Below are positions 34,107 to 43,291 of a stretch of DNA of 64,000 nucleotides, piece by piece (the first letter of the stretch is position 1; each line of letters starts with the position of its first letter). The stretch comes from CSP1-4 sp963777975 (GTDB lineage: Bacteria > Chloroflexota > Limnocylindria > Limnocylindrales > CSP1-4): the NCBI GenBank assembly GCA_963777975.1, contig CAVZSO010000009.1, positions 124,001-188,000 of the forward strand, written 5' to 3'. The position numbers and the translations under genes are program-made. The notes under the pieces are model-generated. The model worked only from the letters and a program-made list of their open reading frames with translations, did no database searches and was not told where the DNA came from.

Positions 34107-34889
34107 TCAGTCGCCGGTGGTCGGGACCCCCAGCACGTTGAACCCGGCATCGACGTAGTGGACCTCGCCCGTCACTGCGGCGGCCATGCCGCTCGACAGG
34201 TACACGGCGGCACCACCGACGTCCTCGATGTCGATGTTGCGTCGCAACGGCGCCACGTCCCGGAACTCGCCGTACATGCCGCGGAAGCCCGCGATGCCTG
34301 ACGCCGAGAGCGTGCGCACCGGACCGGCGCTGATGGCGTTGACGCGGATCCCGCGCGGCCCGAGGTCCGCGGCCAGGTAGCGGACGCAAGCCTCGAGCGC
34401 GGCCTTGGCGACGCCCATCACGTTGTAGTTGGCGACGACCTTCTCGGCGCCGTAGTAGGACAGGGTGAGGATCGAGCTGCCGGCGCTCAGCAGCGGCAGC
34501 GCAGCACGAGTCAGGGCGACGAGCGAATAGGCGCTCACATCGAGCGCGGTCGTGAAGCCGGCGCGTGACGTGTCGACGAAGGCGCCAGCAAGATCCTCGC
34601 GGCGGGCGAAGGCCAGCGCGTGGACGAGGATGTCGAGCTCGCCATGGACCTCGCGCCAACGCTCGAAGACGTGCGCGACCTGGGCATCGTCCTGCACGTC
34701 GCAGGCCTCGACGAACGTGGCCCCGATGGAGTCCGCCAGCGGCTTGACCCGTCGTTCGATGAGCGACTCGATGGAGCTGAAGCCGACGGTCGCACCCTGC
34801 TCGTGGAAGGCCCTGGCGATGCCCCAGGCGATGGAGTGGTCGTTGGCGACCCCGAAGATGAGCGCCTTCTTGCCCTCGAGCAGCCCCAT
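34107..34889 (-). CDS. fabI: Enoyl-[acyl-carrier-protein] reductase (NADH)
   Basis: A 260-residue short-chain dehydrogenase of the FabI type, performing the last reduction in fatty-acid elongation. The start MGLLEGKKALIFGVANDHSI includes the FabI-specific nucleotide loop (GVANDHSIAWGIA). The active site has Tyr145/146 (LSYYGAEK), Tyr155 and Lys162 (NYNVMGVAKAALE). The substrate-loop region is GPVRTLSASGI. GGGAGGC lies upstream of the ATG at 34889. Being monocistronic, it would be this region's main fatty-acid gene. FabI is the triclosan/isoniazid-class target in other bacteria. Confidence 0.95.
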   Translation of the reverse strand: MGLLEGKKALIFGVANDHSIAWGIARAFHEQGATVGFSSIESLIERRVKPLADSIGATFVEACDVQDDAQVAHVFERWREVHGELDILVHALAFARREDLAGAFVDTSRAGFTTALDVSAYSLVALTRAALPLLSAGSSILTLSYYGAEKVVANYNVMGVAKAALEACVRYLAADLGPRGIRVNAISAGPVRTLSASGIAGFRGMYGEFRDVAPLRRNIDIEDVGGAAVYLSSGMAAAVTGEVHYVDAGFNVLGVPTTGD

Positions 34890-35009
34890 CCGCCAGCCTC
34901 CCTGCCTGCTGATCCGTCGCGCCTGCCGTTGGCGATCGTGCCCAGGTGCAGCGTAACGCGTGCGGCATCCTCCGAGCCGGCCCCGACGTCGAACTCCGGC
35001 CTGCTCGGC

Positions 35010-35021
35010 TAGCATGCCCCG
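35010..35021 (+). promoter_or_regulatory. -10 box TAGCAT before the YczE-like gene
   Basis: TAGCAT (35010-35015) ends six bases before the ATG at 35022; leaderless geometry. Confidence 0.6.
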
Positions 35022-35687
35022 ATGCGTGAGCGCTGGACGCCGGCCGCCATGCGACGCCTGCCAAGCCTCCTGGTGGGCCTCGTGGGGTTCGGGCTGGGCA
35101 TCGCGCTGATGGCCCAGTCGGGCCTCGGTCTTGGGCCCTGGGAGGTCCTCAACCAGGGCGTCGGGCTCCGGCTCGGCATTCCCATGGGCTCGGCGAGCAT
35201 CCTGCTCGGCATCCCCATCCTCCTGTGCTGGATCCCACTCCGCGAGTGGCCCGGGCCTGGCACCCTCATGAACATCGTCCTCATCGGCTTGTCGACGAAC
35301 CTCGGACTCATGCTCTTCCCGAGCCCACCCTCAGATGCGTTGGCGTGGCGTCTGGCTCAGATGGTGGCCGGCATCCTCGTCATCGGGGTGGCCAGCGGCC
35401 TCTACCTCGCCGCGGATCTGGGCCCGGGGCCACGCGACGGCCTGATGACCGGGATCCACCATCGCTTCGGCTGGAGCATCGCGCGCGCTCGCCTGATCAT
35501 CGAGATCTCGGTCCTCGGTGTCGGCTGGCTGCTTGGCGGGACGGTCGGCATCGGGACCCTCGCCTTCGCCCTCGGCATCGGGCCCATCGTGCAAATCGCT
35601 CTCGGCTTCTTCGACCGCGACGGCCGGGTCATGCGCCGACGCCAGACGTCGGGCGAGGAGCCCGTCCCGGCCGAGGGTGCCGCGTGA
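35022..35687 (+). CDS. YczE/YitT-type membrane protein
   Basis: A 221-residue membrane protein with five to six helices. GFGLGIALMAQSGLGLGPWE at the start and GLYLAADLGPGPRDGLMTG midway are the repeated GLGPxD-type motifs of the YczE family. The role is unknown; relatives are linked to secondary metabolism and transport. The C-terminal tail is charged (RDGRVMRRRQTSGEE). The metallo-beta-lactamase gene follows after 28 bases, likely co-transcribed. Confidence 0.82.
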   Translation: MRERWTPAAMRRLPSLLVGLVGFGLGIALMAQSGLGLGPWEVLNQGVGLRLGIPMGSASILLGIPILLCWIPLREWPGPGTLMNIVLIGLSTNLGLMLFPSPPSDALAWRLAQMVAGILVIGVASGLYLAADLGPGPRDGLMTGIHHRFGWSIARARLIIEISVLGVGWLLGGTVGIGTLAFALGIGPIVQIALGFFDRDGRVMRRRQTSGEEPVPAEGAA

Positions 35688-35715
35688 ACGCCGCGCGCAG
35701 CAGCGAGCCGGCGCT

Positions 35716-37200
35716 GTGAAGCTGGCCTTCCTGGGCGCCGCGACCACCGTCACCGGCTCGCAGTTCCTGCTGACGACCGCGAGGGCGAAGGTGCTCGTGG
35801 ATTGCGGCATGTTCCAGGGCTCGCCACGGGACAGCGAGCGCAACCGGCTTGCCTTCGCCTTCGAACCGGCGTCGGTCGACGCGCTGCTCCTGACCCACGC
35901 GCATCTCGACCATTGCGGGCTCATCCCGGTCCTCGTCCGTGAGGGGTTCAGAGGGCCGATCCACACCACGCCGCCCACGGTCGAGCTAGCCCGCCTGGTC
36001 CTCCTCGACAGCGGCAAGGTCCAGGCCCAACAGGCCGAGGATCATCGGGAGTGGGCGGAGCGGGTGGCACGTCGGGCGGCACGCGAGGCGGCCGAGGCCG
36101 GGCTGGACCATGAGGCCGCGATGCGAACACACCCGCCGGAGGTGGAAACGGCGGACATCGAGCCGCTCTACGACGTCGAAGACGCCGAGCGTGCGATGGG
36201 CGGCTTCGTCGGCCATCCGTACGGCGAAGTCGTCGAGGTTGCTCCCGGCGTGAAGGCCACATTCTTCGACGCCGGCCACATCCTGGGTTCGGCCATCATC
36301 GTCGTCGACGCCGCGGACCAGGATGGCGACGCACCGACTCGGATCGTCTTCTCCGGCGATCTCGGTCGACCCGAGACGCCGATCATCCATGACCCGACCG
36401 CGATCGTCGATGGCGCGGATATCGTGCTCGTCGAATCGACCTACGGCGGGCGCGAGCACGAACCCGAGGACGAGGCCATCCGCCTGCTGGCCGAGGCGAT
36501 CAACGTCACCGCAGACTCGAGCGGGGTCCTGCTCATCCCCTCCTTCGCCATCGGTCGGACGCAGGAGGTCGTCTGGGTCATGGACCGGCTGCTGGAGGCC
36601 GGTCGGATCCCGCACGTCCCGCTCTACCTCGACTCGCCGATGGCTTCGCGTGCCAGCGACATCTACCGCGCCTTCCCCGGCTACTACGACGAGGAGACGC
36701 ATCGACTCCTGGAGACCGGCGCTTCGCCGCTCGACTACCCGGGCGCCGCCGTCACTCGGACAGCCGATGAGTCGAAGCGCATCCGGACCGCGCCACGGCC
36801 GATGATGATCGTGGCCTCCAACGGCATGCTCACCGGCGGGCGGGTCGTCCACCACCTGCGCAACCTCGTCGGCGATCCGAAGGCGACGATCCTGTTCGTG
36901 GGATACCAGGGCGAGGGCACGCTCGGGTCGCACCTCCAGGCGGGCGCGACGACGATCAAGATCGACGGGCGCCCGACCCAGGTGCGCTGCCAGGTGCGCT
37001 CGATCAGCGGCTTCAGCGCCCACGCCGACGAGTCCGAGCTGCTGGACTGGCTACGCCACTTCTCGACAGCCGCACGAAAGCCCCGGCGTGTCTTCATCGT
37101 GCATGGCGACCCCGATGCCTCGGCCGCGCTCGAGCCAAAGGTCACCGCGATGGGGCTCGACGCCCATCGGCCGGCCTTCCGCGAGGAGGTCGAGCTATGA
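35716..37200 (+). CDS. Metallo-beta-lactamase/beta-CASP RNase-type protein
   Basis: A 494-residue protein. The N-terminal MBL domain has FLGAATTVTGSQFLL, the zinc motif LLTHAHLDHCGLIP, FFDAGHILGSA and FSGDLGRPETPI. A beta-CASP domain follows (LIPSFAIGRTQEVVW, YLDSPMASRASDIY, MIVASNGMLTGGRVVHHLRN). The C-terminal zinc-dependent RNA-specificity domain holds SISGFSAHADESELLDWL and FIVHGDPDAS. This is the CPSF73-like bacterial group (TTHA0252/RNase-type), probably an endo/exoribonuclease. The GTG at 35716 is the best start, without a clear Shine-Dalgarno site. Its TGA is followed at once by the next gene. Confidence 0.92.
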   Translation: MKLAFLGAATTVTGSQFLLTTARAKVLVDCGMFQGSPRDSERNRLAFAFEPASVDALLLTHAHLDHCGLIPVLVREGFRGPIHTTPPTVELARLVLLDSGKVQAQQAEDHREWAERVARRAAREAAEAGLDHEAAMRTHPPEVETADIEPLYDVEDAERAMGGFVGHPYGEVVEVAPGVKATFFDAGHILGSAIIVVDAADQDGDAPTRIVFSGDLGRPETPIIHDPTAIVDGADIVLVESTYGGREHEPEDEAIRLLAEAINVTADSSGVLLIPSFAIGRTQEVVWVMDRLLEAGRIPHVPLYLDSPMASRASDIYRAFPGYYDEETHRLLETGASPLDYPGAAVTRTADESKRIRTAPRPMMIVASNGMLTGGRVVHHLRNLVGDPKATILFVGYQGEGTLGSHLQAGATTIKIDGRPTQVRCQVRSISGFSAHADESELLDWLRHFSTAARKPRRVFIVHGDPDASAALEPKVTAMGLDAHRPAFREEVEL

Positions 37201-37207
37201 CAGGCTC

Positions 37208-37963
37208 GTGACCGAGGGCGCGACCAACTGGGACCGCGTGGCCGCCGCCTATGCGACGAGCCCGATCCATGCGGCCGGGCCCGACCTGGCGTGGCTCGTC
37301 GAGGCGCTCGCGCCCGCGGAGGCCGATCGCGTCCTCGACCTTGGCTGCGGTGCGGGGCATGCCGGCTTCGCCGTGGCAGCGGCCGGCGCCGCCGTGACCG
37401 CGGTCGACACCTCCGAACGGATGCTGGAGACCGCACGCCTGCTCGCGGACGAGCGCGGGTTGAGCGGCTACACCGCGATCCGTGCCGACGTCAGCGCCCT
37501 CCCCTTCGCCGACTCGACCGTCGACGGCGTGGTCAGCCGATACAGCGCCCACCACTGGCCGGACATCGCGGCCGCCTTGGCCGAGGCGGCCCGGGTCCTC
37601 ATAACGGGCGGCCGCATCGTCGTCATCGACACCGTCGCGCCCGACGATCCCGCCCTCGACACGCTCGTCAACGCCCTCGAGCTGCTGCGAGACCCGACGC
37701 ACGGCAGGAACCTGCGACTCGACGAGTGGCGAGCCGCATTCACGGGGGCGGGGCTTGAGGTCAGCGCGGAGCGGCGGTGGCCGATCGTTCTCGAGACGGT
37801 CTCATGGTTCGCACGGGCACAGACGGAACCCTGGCGGGCCGAGGCAGCCCGAGCGCTTCTGCGGGCCGCGACGCCCGACGCGGTCGAGGCGCTGGCGATC
37901 GAGGGCGATGCAACCTGGAGCCTTCCGGCAGCGTTGATCGCAGGCCGCCGGGCGTCCGTGTGA
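37208..37963 (+). CDS. SAM-dependent methyltransferase (UbiE/COQ5-like fold)
   Basis: A 251-residue class I methyltransferase: motif I RVLDLGCGAGHAGFAVAA near residue 40, VTAVDTSERMLETARLLADE, ADVSALPFADSTVDGVVSRY and LAEAARVLITGGRIVVIDT. The substrate is unknown. The frame opens at GTG 37208. An ATG at 37197 with GAGGAGG upstream and an ATGA overlap with the previous gene fits better, but reaches a stop after four codons. One missing base near 37206 would join it to this gene. It is coupled to the hydrolase downstream by TGATG. Confidence 0.88.
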   Translation: MTEGATNWDRVAAAYATSPIHAAGPDLAWLVEALAPAEADRVLDLGCGAGHAGFAVAAAGAAVTAVDTSERMLETARLLADERGLSGYTAIRADVSALPFADSTVDGVVSRYSAHHWPDIAAALAEAARVLITGGRIVVIDTVAPDDPALDTLVNALELLRDPTHGRNLRLDEWRAAFTGAGLEVSAERRWPIVLETVSWFARAQTEPWRAEAARALLRAATPDAVEALAIEGDATWSLPAALIAGRRASV

Positions 37964-38826
37964 TGCCGCCGGACGCCGCAGCCCCGCCCGATCCGCGCGA
38001 AGGGGCGTGGGCGATCACGGTCCCGGGCGATGGCATCCGGTTCGCGGGCCTGCGCTGGGGCCCGACCGCCGCCGGCCCTGGCACCGGGCGCATCGCCGTG
38101 CTCCTGCATGGCGTCCAGAGCGCGGCGGTGACCATGTCCCGCACCGCCCGGGCCCTGGCGGCCGACGGCTGGAACGCGATCGCGCTCGACCTGCCCGGCC
38201 ACGGCGACACGATATGGCTCGATGGCCTCGAGGACCGCGAGCGTTATGCGCGGGCCAACGTCGCCCGGCTCGTCGGCGAGGCTGTCGGGACGCTCGGATC
38301 GAAGCCCGCGCTCATCGGCCATTCGTGGGGCGCTGACATCGCCCTGGCCATCTCGGTCTCGGGCCGAGCTCTCGGGCACGTCGTGCTCATCGACCCGCCG
38401 GTCATGACCACGCTGGCGGCCGAGCTGGCAGCGTCGGATGTCGCGGAGCTACGACCCGGCGACATCGAGGCCGCTCGGGCGGTCGTCGCGGTGTCCGGCT
38501 CGACCGCCGATCCGCTCGATGCCGAAGCCAAGGCGCAGGCGTTGACGGCCATCGCACCGGACTCGATCGAGGCTGTCTACCTCGCTGAGGGTGCCTGGGA
38601 GCCCCAAGTCGACGCTCGCCGCTGGCGGGCGATGCCCGATGCCCCGCCGCTCGACCTCATCGCCGCCGACCCGGACTACGGGGGTCTCATCCCCTCGGCC
38701 GCGCTTGACGAGCTGCGCTCGATCCTCGGCGCGGACCGCGTCCACTTCTTGGATAGCGCCTCGCACAGTCCCCAGCGCGCCGACTTCGGCCGCCTGTGGC
38801 CCCTGCTCCGCTCGATCTTGAGCTAG
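37963..38826 (+). CDS. Alpha/beta hydrolase
   Basis: A 287-residue alpha/beta-hydrolase-fold protein. The oxyanion-hole segment is IAVLLHGVQSAA, and the nucleophile elbow is LIGHSWGADIA (Ser of GHSWG near residue 122). The catalytic Asp is probably in the ADRVHFLDSASHSPQ region, with His in SASHSPQ. No signal peptide is present. It is possibly an esterase or a C-C hydrolase. The start overlaps the methyltransferase stop (TGATG). The TAG stop shares the CTAG at 38823-38826 with the glgA stop on the other strand. Confidence 0.88.
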   Translation: MPPDAAAPPDPREGAWAITVPGDGIRFAGLRWGPTAAGPGTGRIAVLLHGVQSAAVTMSRTARALAADGWNAIALDLPGHGDTIWLDGLEDRERYARANVARLVGEAVGTLGSKPALIGHSWGADIALAISVSGRALGHVVLIDPPVMTTLAAELAASDVAELRPGDIEAARAVVAVSGSTADPLDAEAKAQALTAIAPDSIEAVYLAEGAWEPQVDARRWRAMPDAPPLDLIAADPDYGGLIPSAALDELRSILGADRVHFLDSASHSPQRADFGRLWPLLRSILS

Positions 38827-40292
38827 GCGACGGCGGACGTCCTCAGCGCAAGGCCACGCTCGTACAGCGCCTCGTACTGGGCCGCCGGCACATCCCACGA
38901 GTGGTCGATCGCCATGCCGCGTGACATGAGCGCGGACCAGCGCGGCCGGTCGTGCCAGGCGGAGATGGCTCGAGTGGCGGCATCGAGCAATGCGCCTGGC
39001 TCGGCAGGTCCGAAGACGAAGCCGTTCCCGTCGGATCGGGCGTCGGCGTCGAAGACCGTGTCGGCGAGGCCGCCGGTGCGCCGCACGACTGGCACGGTCC
39101 CGTAGCGCAACGAGATCATCTGGCCCTGGCCGCAGGGCTCGAAACGCGAGGGCATGAGGAACGCGTCGGAGCCGGCGTAGATGCGCCGCGCCTCATCGCG
39201 GTCGAAACGATCGATGACCACGATCCGGTCCGCCAGCCGCGCCGCCAGGGCCTTGAGGCCACTGACGAGGCCGTGGTCACCCGTCCCGAGCACGACTAGC
39301 CGTCCGCCGGCCGCCACCACGCGTTCTGCGGCGCCGGTCACGAGGTCGAAGCCTTTCTGGGGATCGAGCCGCCCGACCATGCCGAAGATCAGCCCATCGG
39401 GGTCGAGACCGTGACGCCCCGCGAGGTCGGAACGGCAGGCCGCCTTGCCCGCCATCTCGTCGCGCGAGAAGGTCGTCGGCAGGGAGGCGTCGGTCGATGG
39501 ATCCCAGAGCTCCGTGTCGATGCCGTTGACGATGCCCGAGTAGCGGTCGCCGAGGCCGCGCAGCAGGTCGTCCACTCCGCCGCCCATCTCCGTTCCCAGC
39601 GACTCACGAGCGAAACCAGGGCTGACGGTGTTGACGAGGTCGGCAGCGCCGATGCCTGCGCGCAGGAGATCGACGCCGCCATCGGCCGCCGGAGCGAGCG
39701 GCATCAGGTCGCCGAGCTGCCACGTACGCTCGGCGGAGGTCCAGCCGTGGTAGGCGAGGTTGTGGCAGGTCAGGATCCCCGTCGCGCCGGCGAGCTCGGC
39801 AGGGTGACGCGACGCACGGGCTGCCTGAAGCGCCAGGAGTGCCGGCCCCGCCTCCCAGTCGTGCCCGTGGAGGACATCGACGGGTTGGCCATCCAGCGCG
39901 ATGCCCTCCAGCGCGGCCTGCGCCAGGAGCGTGAATCGCGCGGCGTTGTCCGGGTAGTCGGCGCCCCCGTCAACGTAGTAGTCGGCGCGGTCGAAGCTGT
40001 AGGGATGGTCCACGAGGCGGAGCCGATAGCCATCCGCCTGCCCATCGACCAGGTCGACCGTCGCCTGGTCGCCGACATCACGGCGCTCGCCCGGTCGCTC
40101 ACCGACCGGGACGCTGATCGTCCGGCGCCTGAGCTGGCCCGCGGGCGGCTTCAACCCACGGTAGAACGGCAGCACGACATCCACCTCGTGCCCGCGTCGC
40201 CCGAGGGCTCGGGCCAGGGCGTCGACGACGTCGGCCAGGCCACCCGTCTTGGCGAACGGCTCGCACTCCGAGGCGACCATCACGATCCGCAT
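38823..40292 (-). CDS. glgA: Glycogen/starch synthase (ADP-glucose type, GT5)
   Basis: A 489-residue GT-B glycosyltransferase adding glucose from ADP- or UDP-glucose to alpha-1,4-glucan. The N-terminus MRIVMVASECEPFAKTGGLA holds Lys15 and the KTGGL motif of GT5. Others are DVLHGHDWEAG, ILTCHNLAYHG, NTVSPGFARES, VNGIDTELWDPSTD and FGMVGRLDPQKGFDLV. The retaining-GT region is MPSRFEPCGQGQMISLRYGT. No glgC or glgB is in the window. The ATG at 40292 lies six bases after TACGAT on the minus strand. It diverges from the DUF2652 gene. Confidence 0.95.
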   Translation of the reverse strand: MRIVMVASECEPFAKTGGLADVVDALARALGRRGHEVDVVLPFYRGLKPPAGQLRRRTISVPVGERPGERRDVGDQATVDLVDGQADGYRLRLVDHPYSFDRADYYVDGGADYPDNAARFTLLAQAALEGIALDGQPVDVLHGHDWEAGPALLALQAARASRHPAELAGATGILTCHNLAYHGWTSAERTWQLGDLMPLAPAADGGVDLLRAGIGAADLVNTVSPGFARESLGTEMGGGVDDLLRGLGDRYSGIVNGIDTELWDPSTDASLPTTFSRDEMAGKAACRSDLAGRHGLDPDGLIFGMVGRLDPQKGFDLVTGAAERVVAAGGRLVVLGTGDHGLVSGLKALAARLADRIVVIDRFDRDEARRIYAGSDAFLMPSRFEPCGQGQMISLRYGTVPVVRRTGGLADTVFDADARSDGNGFVFGPAEPGALLDAATRAISAWHDRPRWSALMSRGMAIDHSWDVPAAQYEALYERGLALRTSAVA

Positions 40293-40304
40293 CGGGGCAT
40301 CGTA
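40293..40304 (-). promoter_or_regulatory. -10 box TACGAT before glgA
   Basis: On the minus strand TACGAT (40304-40299) ends six bases before the ATG at 40292; leaderless geometry. Confidence 0.6.
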
Positions 40305-40351
40305 GCGGCTGGGCAGCGCGCGGGGCCGCAACGGGTACCATCTCAACGCCC

Positions 40352-41009
40352 ATGGACGCCTCACCGACAGCCCCCTTCGTCAGCCATCGATGGCTACCTG
40401 CTGTTGGCCGACATCTCGGGCTATACAGCCTTCGTCGCCGGCGTGGGCGAGACGCATGGCGTCGACTTCAGCGCGGGCATCCCGGCTGGATACGCGGTCA
40501 TCGGGGAGCTGCTCGACACCGTCATCGAGGGCGTACAACCCGAATTCGGGATCGCCAAGCTCGAAGGCGATGCCGTCTTTGCGATGGCGCCCGCGGCGAC
40601 GCTCGATGGGCACGGCGACGCGGTGCTCGGCCAGCTGCAGGCGATCCACGACGCGTTCCGGGAACGTCGCGAGGAGGGCAAGCGGGCGAACGACCACGTC
40701 TGCACAGCGTGTCCGGTGGTCGGCACGCTGGACCTCAAGATGGTGCTGCATCGCGGCCACGTCGTGCGTCAGACCATCGGCTCGAGGAGCGATCTTCTCG
40801 GCCCCGCGGTCAACATCGCACACCGACTGCTGAAGAACAGCATCCGATCCCAGATCGGGGACCGACCCTACCTGTTCCTGACCGACGCCGCGGCCGTCGG
40901 GCTCGGCCTGCCGCAGATCGGGCTGGAACACCATGAGACGTATCCCGACGTCGGATCCATCGACGGTCGCATCGTGGTCTTGGGTGCGGACGAGGCGCTC
41001 ACGCGCTGA
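40352..41009 (+). CDS. DUF2652 (cyclase-homology-like) protein (one frameshift)
   Basis: About 218 residues after repair. MDASPT (ATG 40352) meets the main frame at SSAIDGYLLLADISGYTAFV after one extra base in the C-run near 40370. Later it has GIAKLEGDAVFAMAP, a VCTACPVVGTLDLKMVLHRG stretch and LLGPAVNIAHRLLKNSI. This is a degenerate class III nucleotide-cyclase-like fold, known as DUF2652; the metal Asp of ADISGYT is kept. Signalling function is inferred and no product is known. TACCAT lies ten bases before the ATG. It sits between glgA and glgP, so a link with glycogen control is possible. Confidence 0.78.
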
Positions 41010-41068
41010 CGACCGTCGTCTGGGGGAGCCGGCGGTCCGACGGCGCCAACGACCGGTCGCCGACCGTG

Positions 41069-41083
41069 TAGCATCCGCCGCGC
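41069..41083 (+). promoter_or_regulatory. -10 box TAGCAT before glgP
   Basis: TAGCAT (41069-41074) lies nine bases before the ATG at 41084, giving a leader of about two bases and no Shine-Dalgarno site. Confidence 0.55.
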
Positions 41084-43264
41084 ATGCAGCCCATCGATAT
41101 CGCCGCGGTGGCCTCGGCGCCGCCGCGACTGCCCAAGCAGCTGGAAGGGCTGCGGCGGCTCGCGTACAACCTCTACTGGACCTGGCATCCAGAGGTCCGG
41201 ATCCTCTTCAACCGCATCGATGCCGGCGGTTGGGCGCGCTATCGCAATCCCATCCCCGTCCTGCAGGACATGCGGGATTGGTCGCGCGTCCTCGACGACA
41301 CCGACCTCCTGGTCGAGTACGAGACGATCCTTAGCCGCTTCGACGCCTACATCGCCAACGGCGCCGGCCATTGGTTCCAACGCCGGCATGGCGATGAGCT
41401 GAGTGGCCCGATCGCCTACTTCTGCGCCGAGTTCGGCCTCCACGAGTCGCTCGGCATCTATTCCGGCGGGTTGGGCGTGCTGGCCGGTGATCATTGCAAG
41501 ACGGCCTCCGACATGGCCCTTCCGTTCGTCGGCGTCGGGCTCCTCTATCGCCATGGCTACTTCCGCCAGGCCATCGACGCTGACGGGCATCAGGAGCACG
41601 CCTATCCCGATTACGATCCCGCACGCCTGCCGCTCCTGCGGGTCATCGACGACGAAGGCGACCCGATCCTCGTCCCAGTCGAATTCCCGGGTCGCACCGT
41701 CCAGGCCACCGTCTGGCTGGCGCAGGTGGGGCGCGTGCCGCTCCTGCTCATGGACACCGACATCCCCGAGAACGACCGCGCCGATCGCCCCATCACGCAC
41801 CAGCTCTACGTCCGCGGCCGCGAGATGCGCCTGCACCAGGAGATGGTCCTCGGCGTCGGCGGCGTGCGGTTGCTGCGCACACTGGGCATCGAGCCCGCGG
41901 CCTGGCACCTCAACGAGGGCCACTCCGCGTTCATGCTCGTGGAGCGCGCTCGCGAGCTGACGGCGACCGGCCGCGATCAGGAGGCTGCCCTCGAGCAGGT
42001 CCGCCGTGACGCCGTCTTCACCATCCACACACCGGTCTCGGCCGGCAACGAGCGTTTCGACACGGGCCTCGTGCGTCAGCTCGCTGCCCCGCTGGTCGAG
42101 GGTAGCGGCCTGGACCTGGAACGCATCATCGAGCTCGGCCGGGGCACGGACGGCGACCAGGGCAGCTTCGACATGACGGCCTTCTCCCTGCGCCAGACGC
42201 GCGGCGCGAACGCCGTCAGCCAGCTCCATGCCACCACCGCCAACGGCACCTGGCAGGGCACCCCGCGCTCGGCCATCCTGGGCATCACCAACGGCATCCA
42301 CCCTCCGACCTGGCTGGGTCGGCCGATGGCCGAGCTATTCGCCGACCAGGGGGCAGAGCTCGATGCCATGACCGACGAGACCGCGACCAGTCGATTTTGG
42401 GAGCGCCTCGACGCCATCCCCGATGAGCAGCTCTGGAAGGCGCACATGCGCCAGAAGCGCGAGCTGGCCGTCTTCGCGCGCGGTCGGCTGCTGCGACAGT
42501 TCGCCCGTCATGGCGCGTCGCCATCCGCGCTCGAGAGCGTCGAGCGTGTCCTTGACCCGAACGTCCTGACCATCGGCTTCGCCCGGCGCTTCGCCACGTA
42601 CAAGCGAGCAGGGCTCCTGTTCAGCGACGAGGAACGGCTGGCACGGCTGTTGTGGGACGAGACCCGCCCGGTCCAGGTCGTCTTCGCGGGCAAGGCGCAT
42701 CCCGCCGATCGGCCCGGGCAACGCGTCATCCGCGAGATCTTCGAGCGCACACAGGCGCCCAGGCTGGCCGGCCGCGCCTTCATCCTCGAGGACTACGACA
42801 TGCGCATCGCGCGCTACCTCGTCCAGGGCGTCGACGTCTGGCTGAACAACCCGCGCCGGCCGCTCGAGGCCTCGGGAACGAGCGGCATGAAGGCGGCCGC
42901 CAACGGCATCGTCAACGTCTCGGTCCTCGACGGCTGGTGGGACGAAGGCTGGAACGGCACCAACGGCTGGGCCATCGGCGGTCGCGAGACGCTCGACGAT
43001 GAGGAAGCCCAGGATGCCGCCGATGCCGCCGACCTCTACCGGATCCTCGAGGAAGAGGTCGTGCCGCGCTGGTACGAGCGCGACGCAAAGGGCCTCCCGC
43101 AGGCATGGGTCGACCTGATGAAGGCGTCCATCGCCTCGAACATCTGGCGCTTCTCGACGACGCGCATGCTCGAGGAGTACGTCGAGCAGCTCTATCTGCC
43201 GGCAGCTCACTCGAGCGAGCGCGCGATCGGCGACCTGGCTGCGTCCGCTGCCGCCGCCGACTGA
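41084..43264 (+). CDS. glgP: Alpha-glucan (glycogen/maltodextrin) phosphorylase, GT35
   Basis: A 726-residue PLP enzyme that releases glucose-1-phosphate from alpha-1,4-glucans. It belongs to the shorter phosphorylase group with an N-terminal DUF3417-like domain (LRRLAYNLYWTWHPEVRILF). Hallmarks are YFCAEFGLHESLGIYSGGLG, GVGLLYRHGYFRQ, WHLNEGHSAFM, TIHTPVSAGNERF and GFARRFATYKRAGLL. The PLP lysine lies near residue 603 in SGTSGMKAAANG, with DGWWDEGWNG after it. It supplies the degradation arm opposite glgA. Confidence 0.95.
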   Translation: MQPIDIAAVASAPPRLPKQLEGLRRLAYNLYWTWHPEVRILFNRIDAGGWARYRNPIPVLQDMRDWSRVLDDTDLLVEYETILSRFDAYIANGAGHWFQRRHGDELSGPIAYFCAEFGLHESLGIYSGGLGVLAGDHCKTASDMALPFVGVGLLYRHGYFRQAIDADGHQEHAYPDYDPARLPLLRVIDDEGDPILVPVEFPGRTVQATVWLAQVGRVPLLLMDTDIPENDRADRPITHQLYVRGREMRLHQEMVLGVGGVRLLRTLGIEPAAWHLNEGHSAFMLVERARELTATGRDQEAALEQVRRDAVFTIHTPVSAGNERFDTGLVRQLAAPLVEGSGLDLERIIELGRGTDGDQGSFDMTAFSLRQTRGANAVSQLHATTANGTWQGTPRSAILGITNGIHPPTWLGRPMAELFADQGAELDAMTDETATSRFWERLDAIPDEQLWKAHMRQKRELAVFARGRLLRQFARHGASPSALESVERVLDPNVLTIGFARRFATYKRAGLLFSDEERLARLLWDETRPVQVVFAGKAHPADRPGQRVIREIFERTQAPRLAGRAFILEDYDMRIARYLVQGVDVWLNNPRRPLEASGTSGMKAAANGIVNVSVLDGWWDEGWNGTNGWAIGGRETLDDEEAQDAADAADLYRILEEEVVPRWYERDAKGLPQAWVDLMKASIASNIWRFSTTRMLEEYVEQLYLPAAHSSERAIGDLAASAAAAD

Positions 43265-43291
43265 ACGGCGCCAGCACCGCCGGATCCGGGA

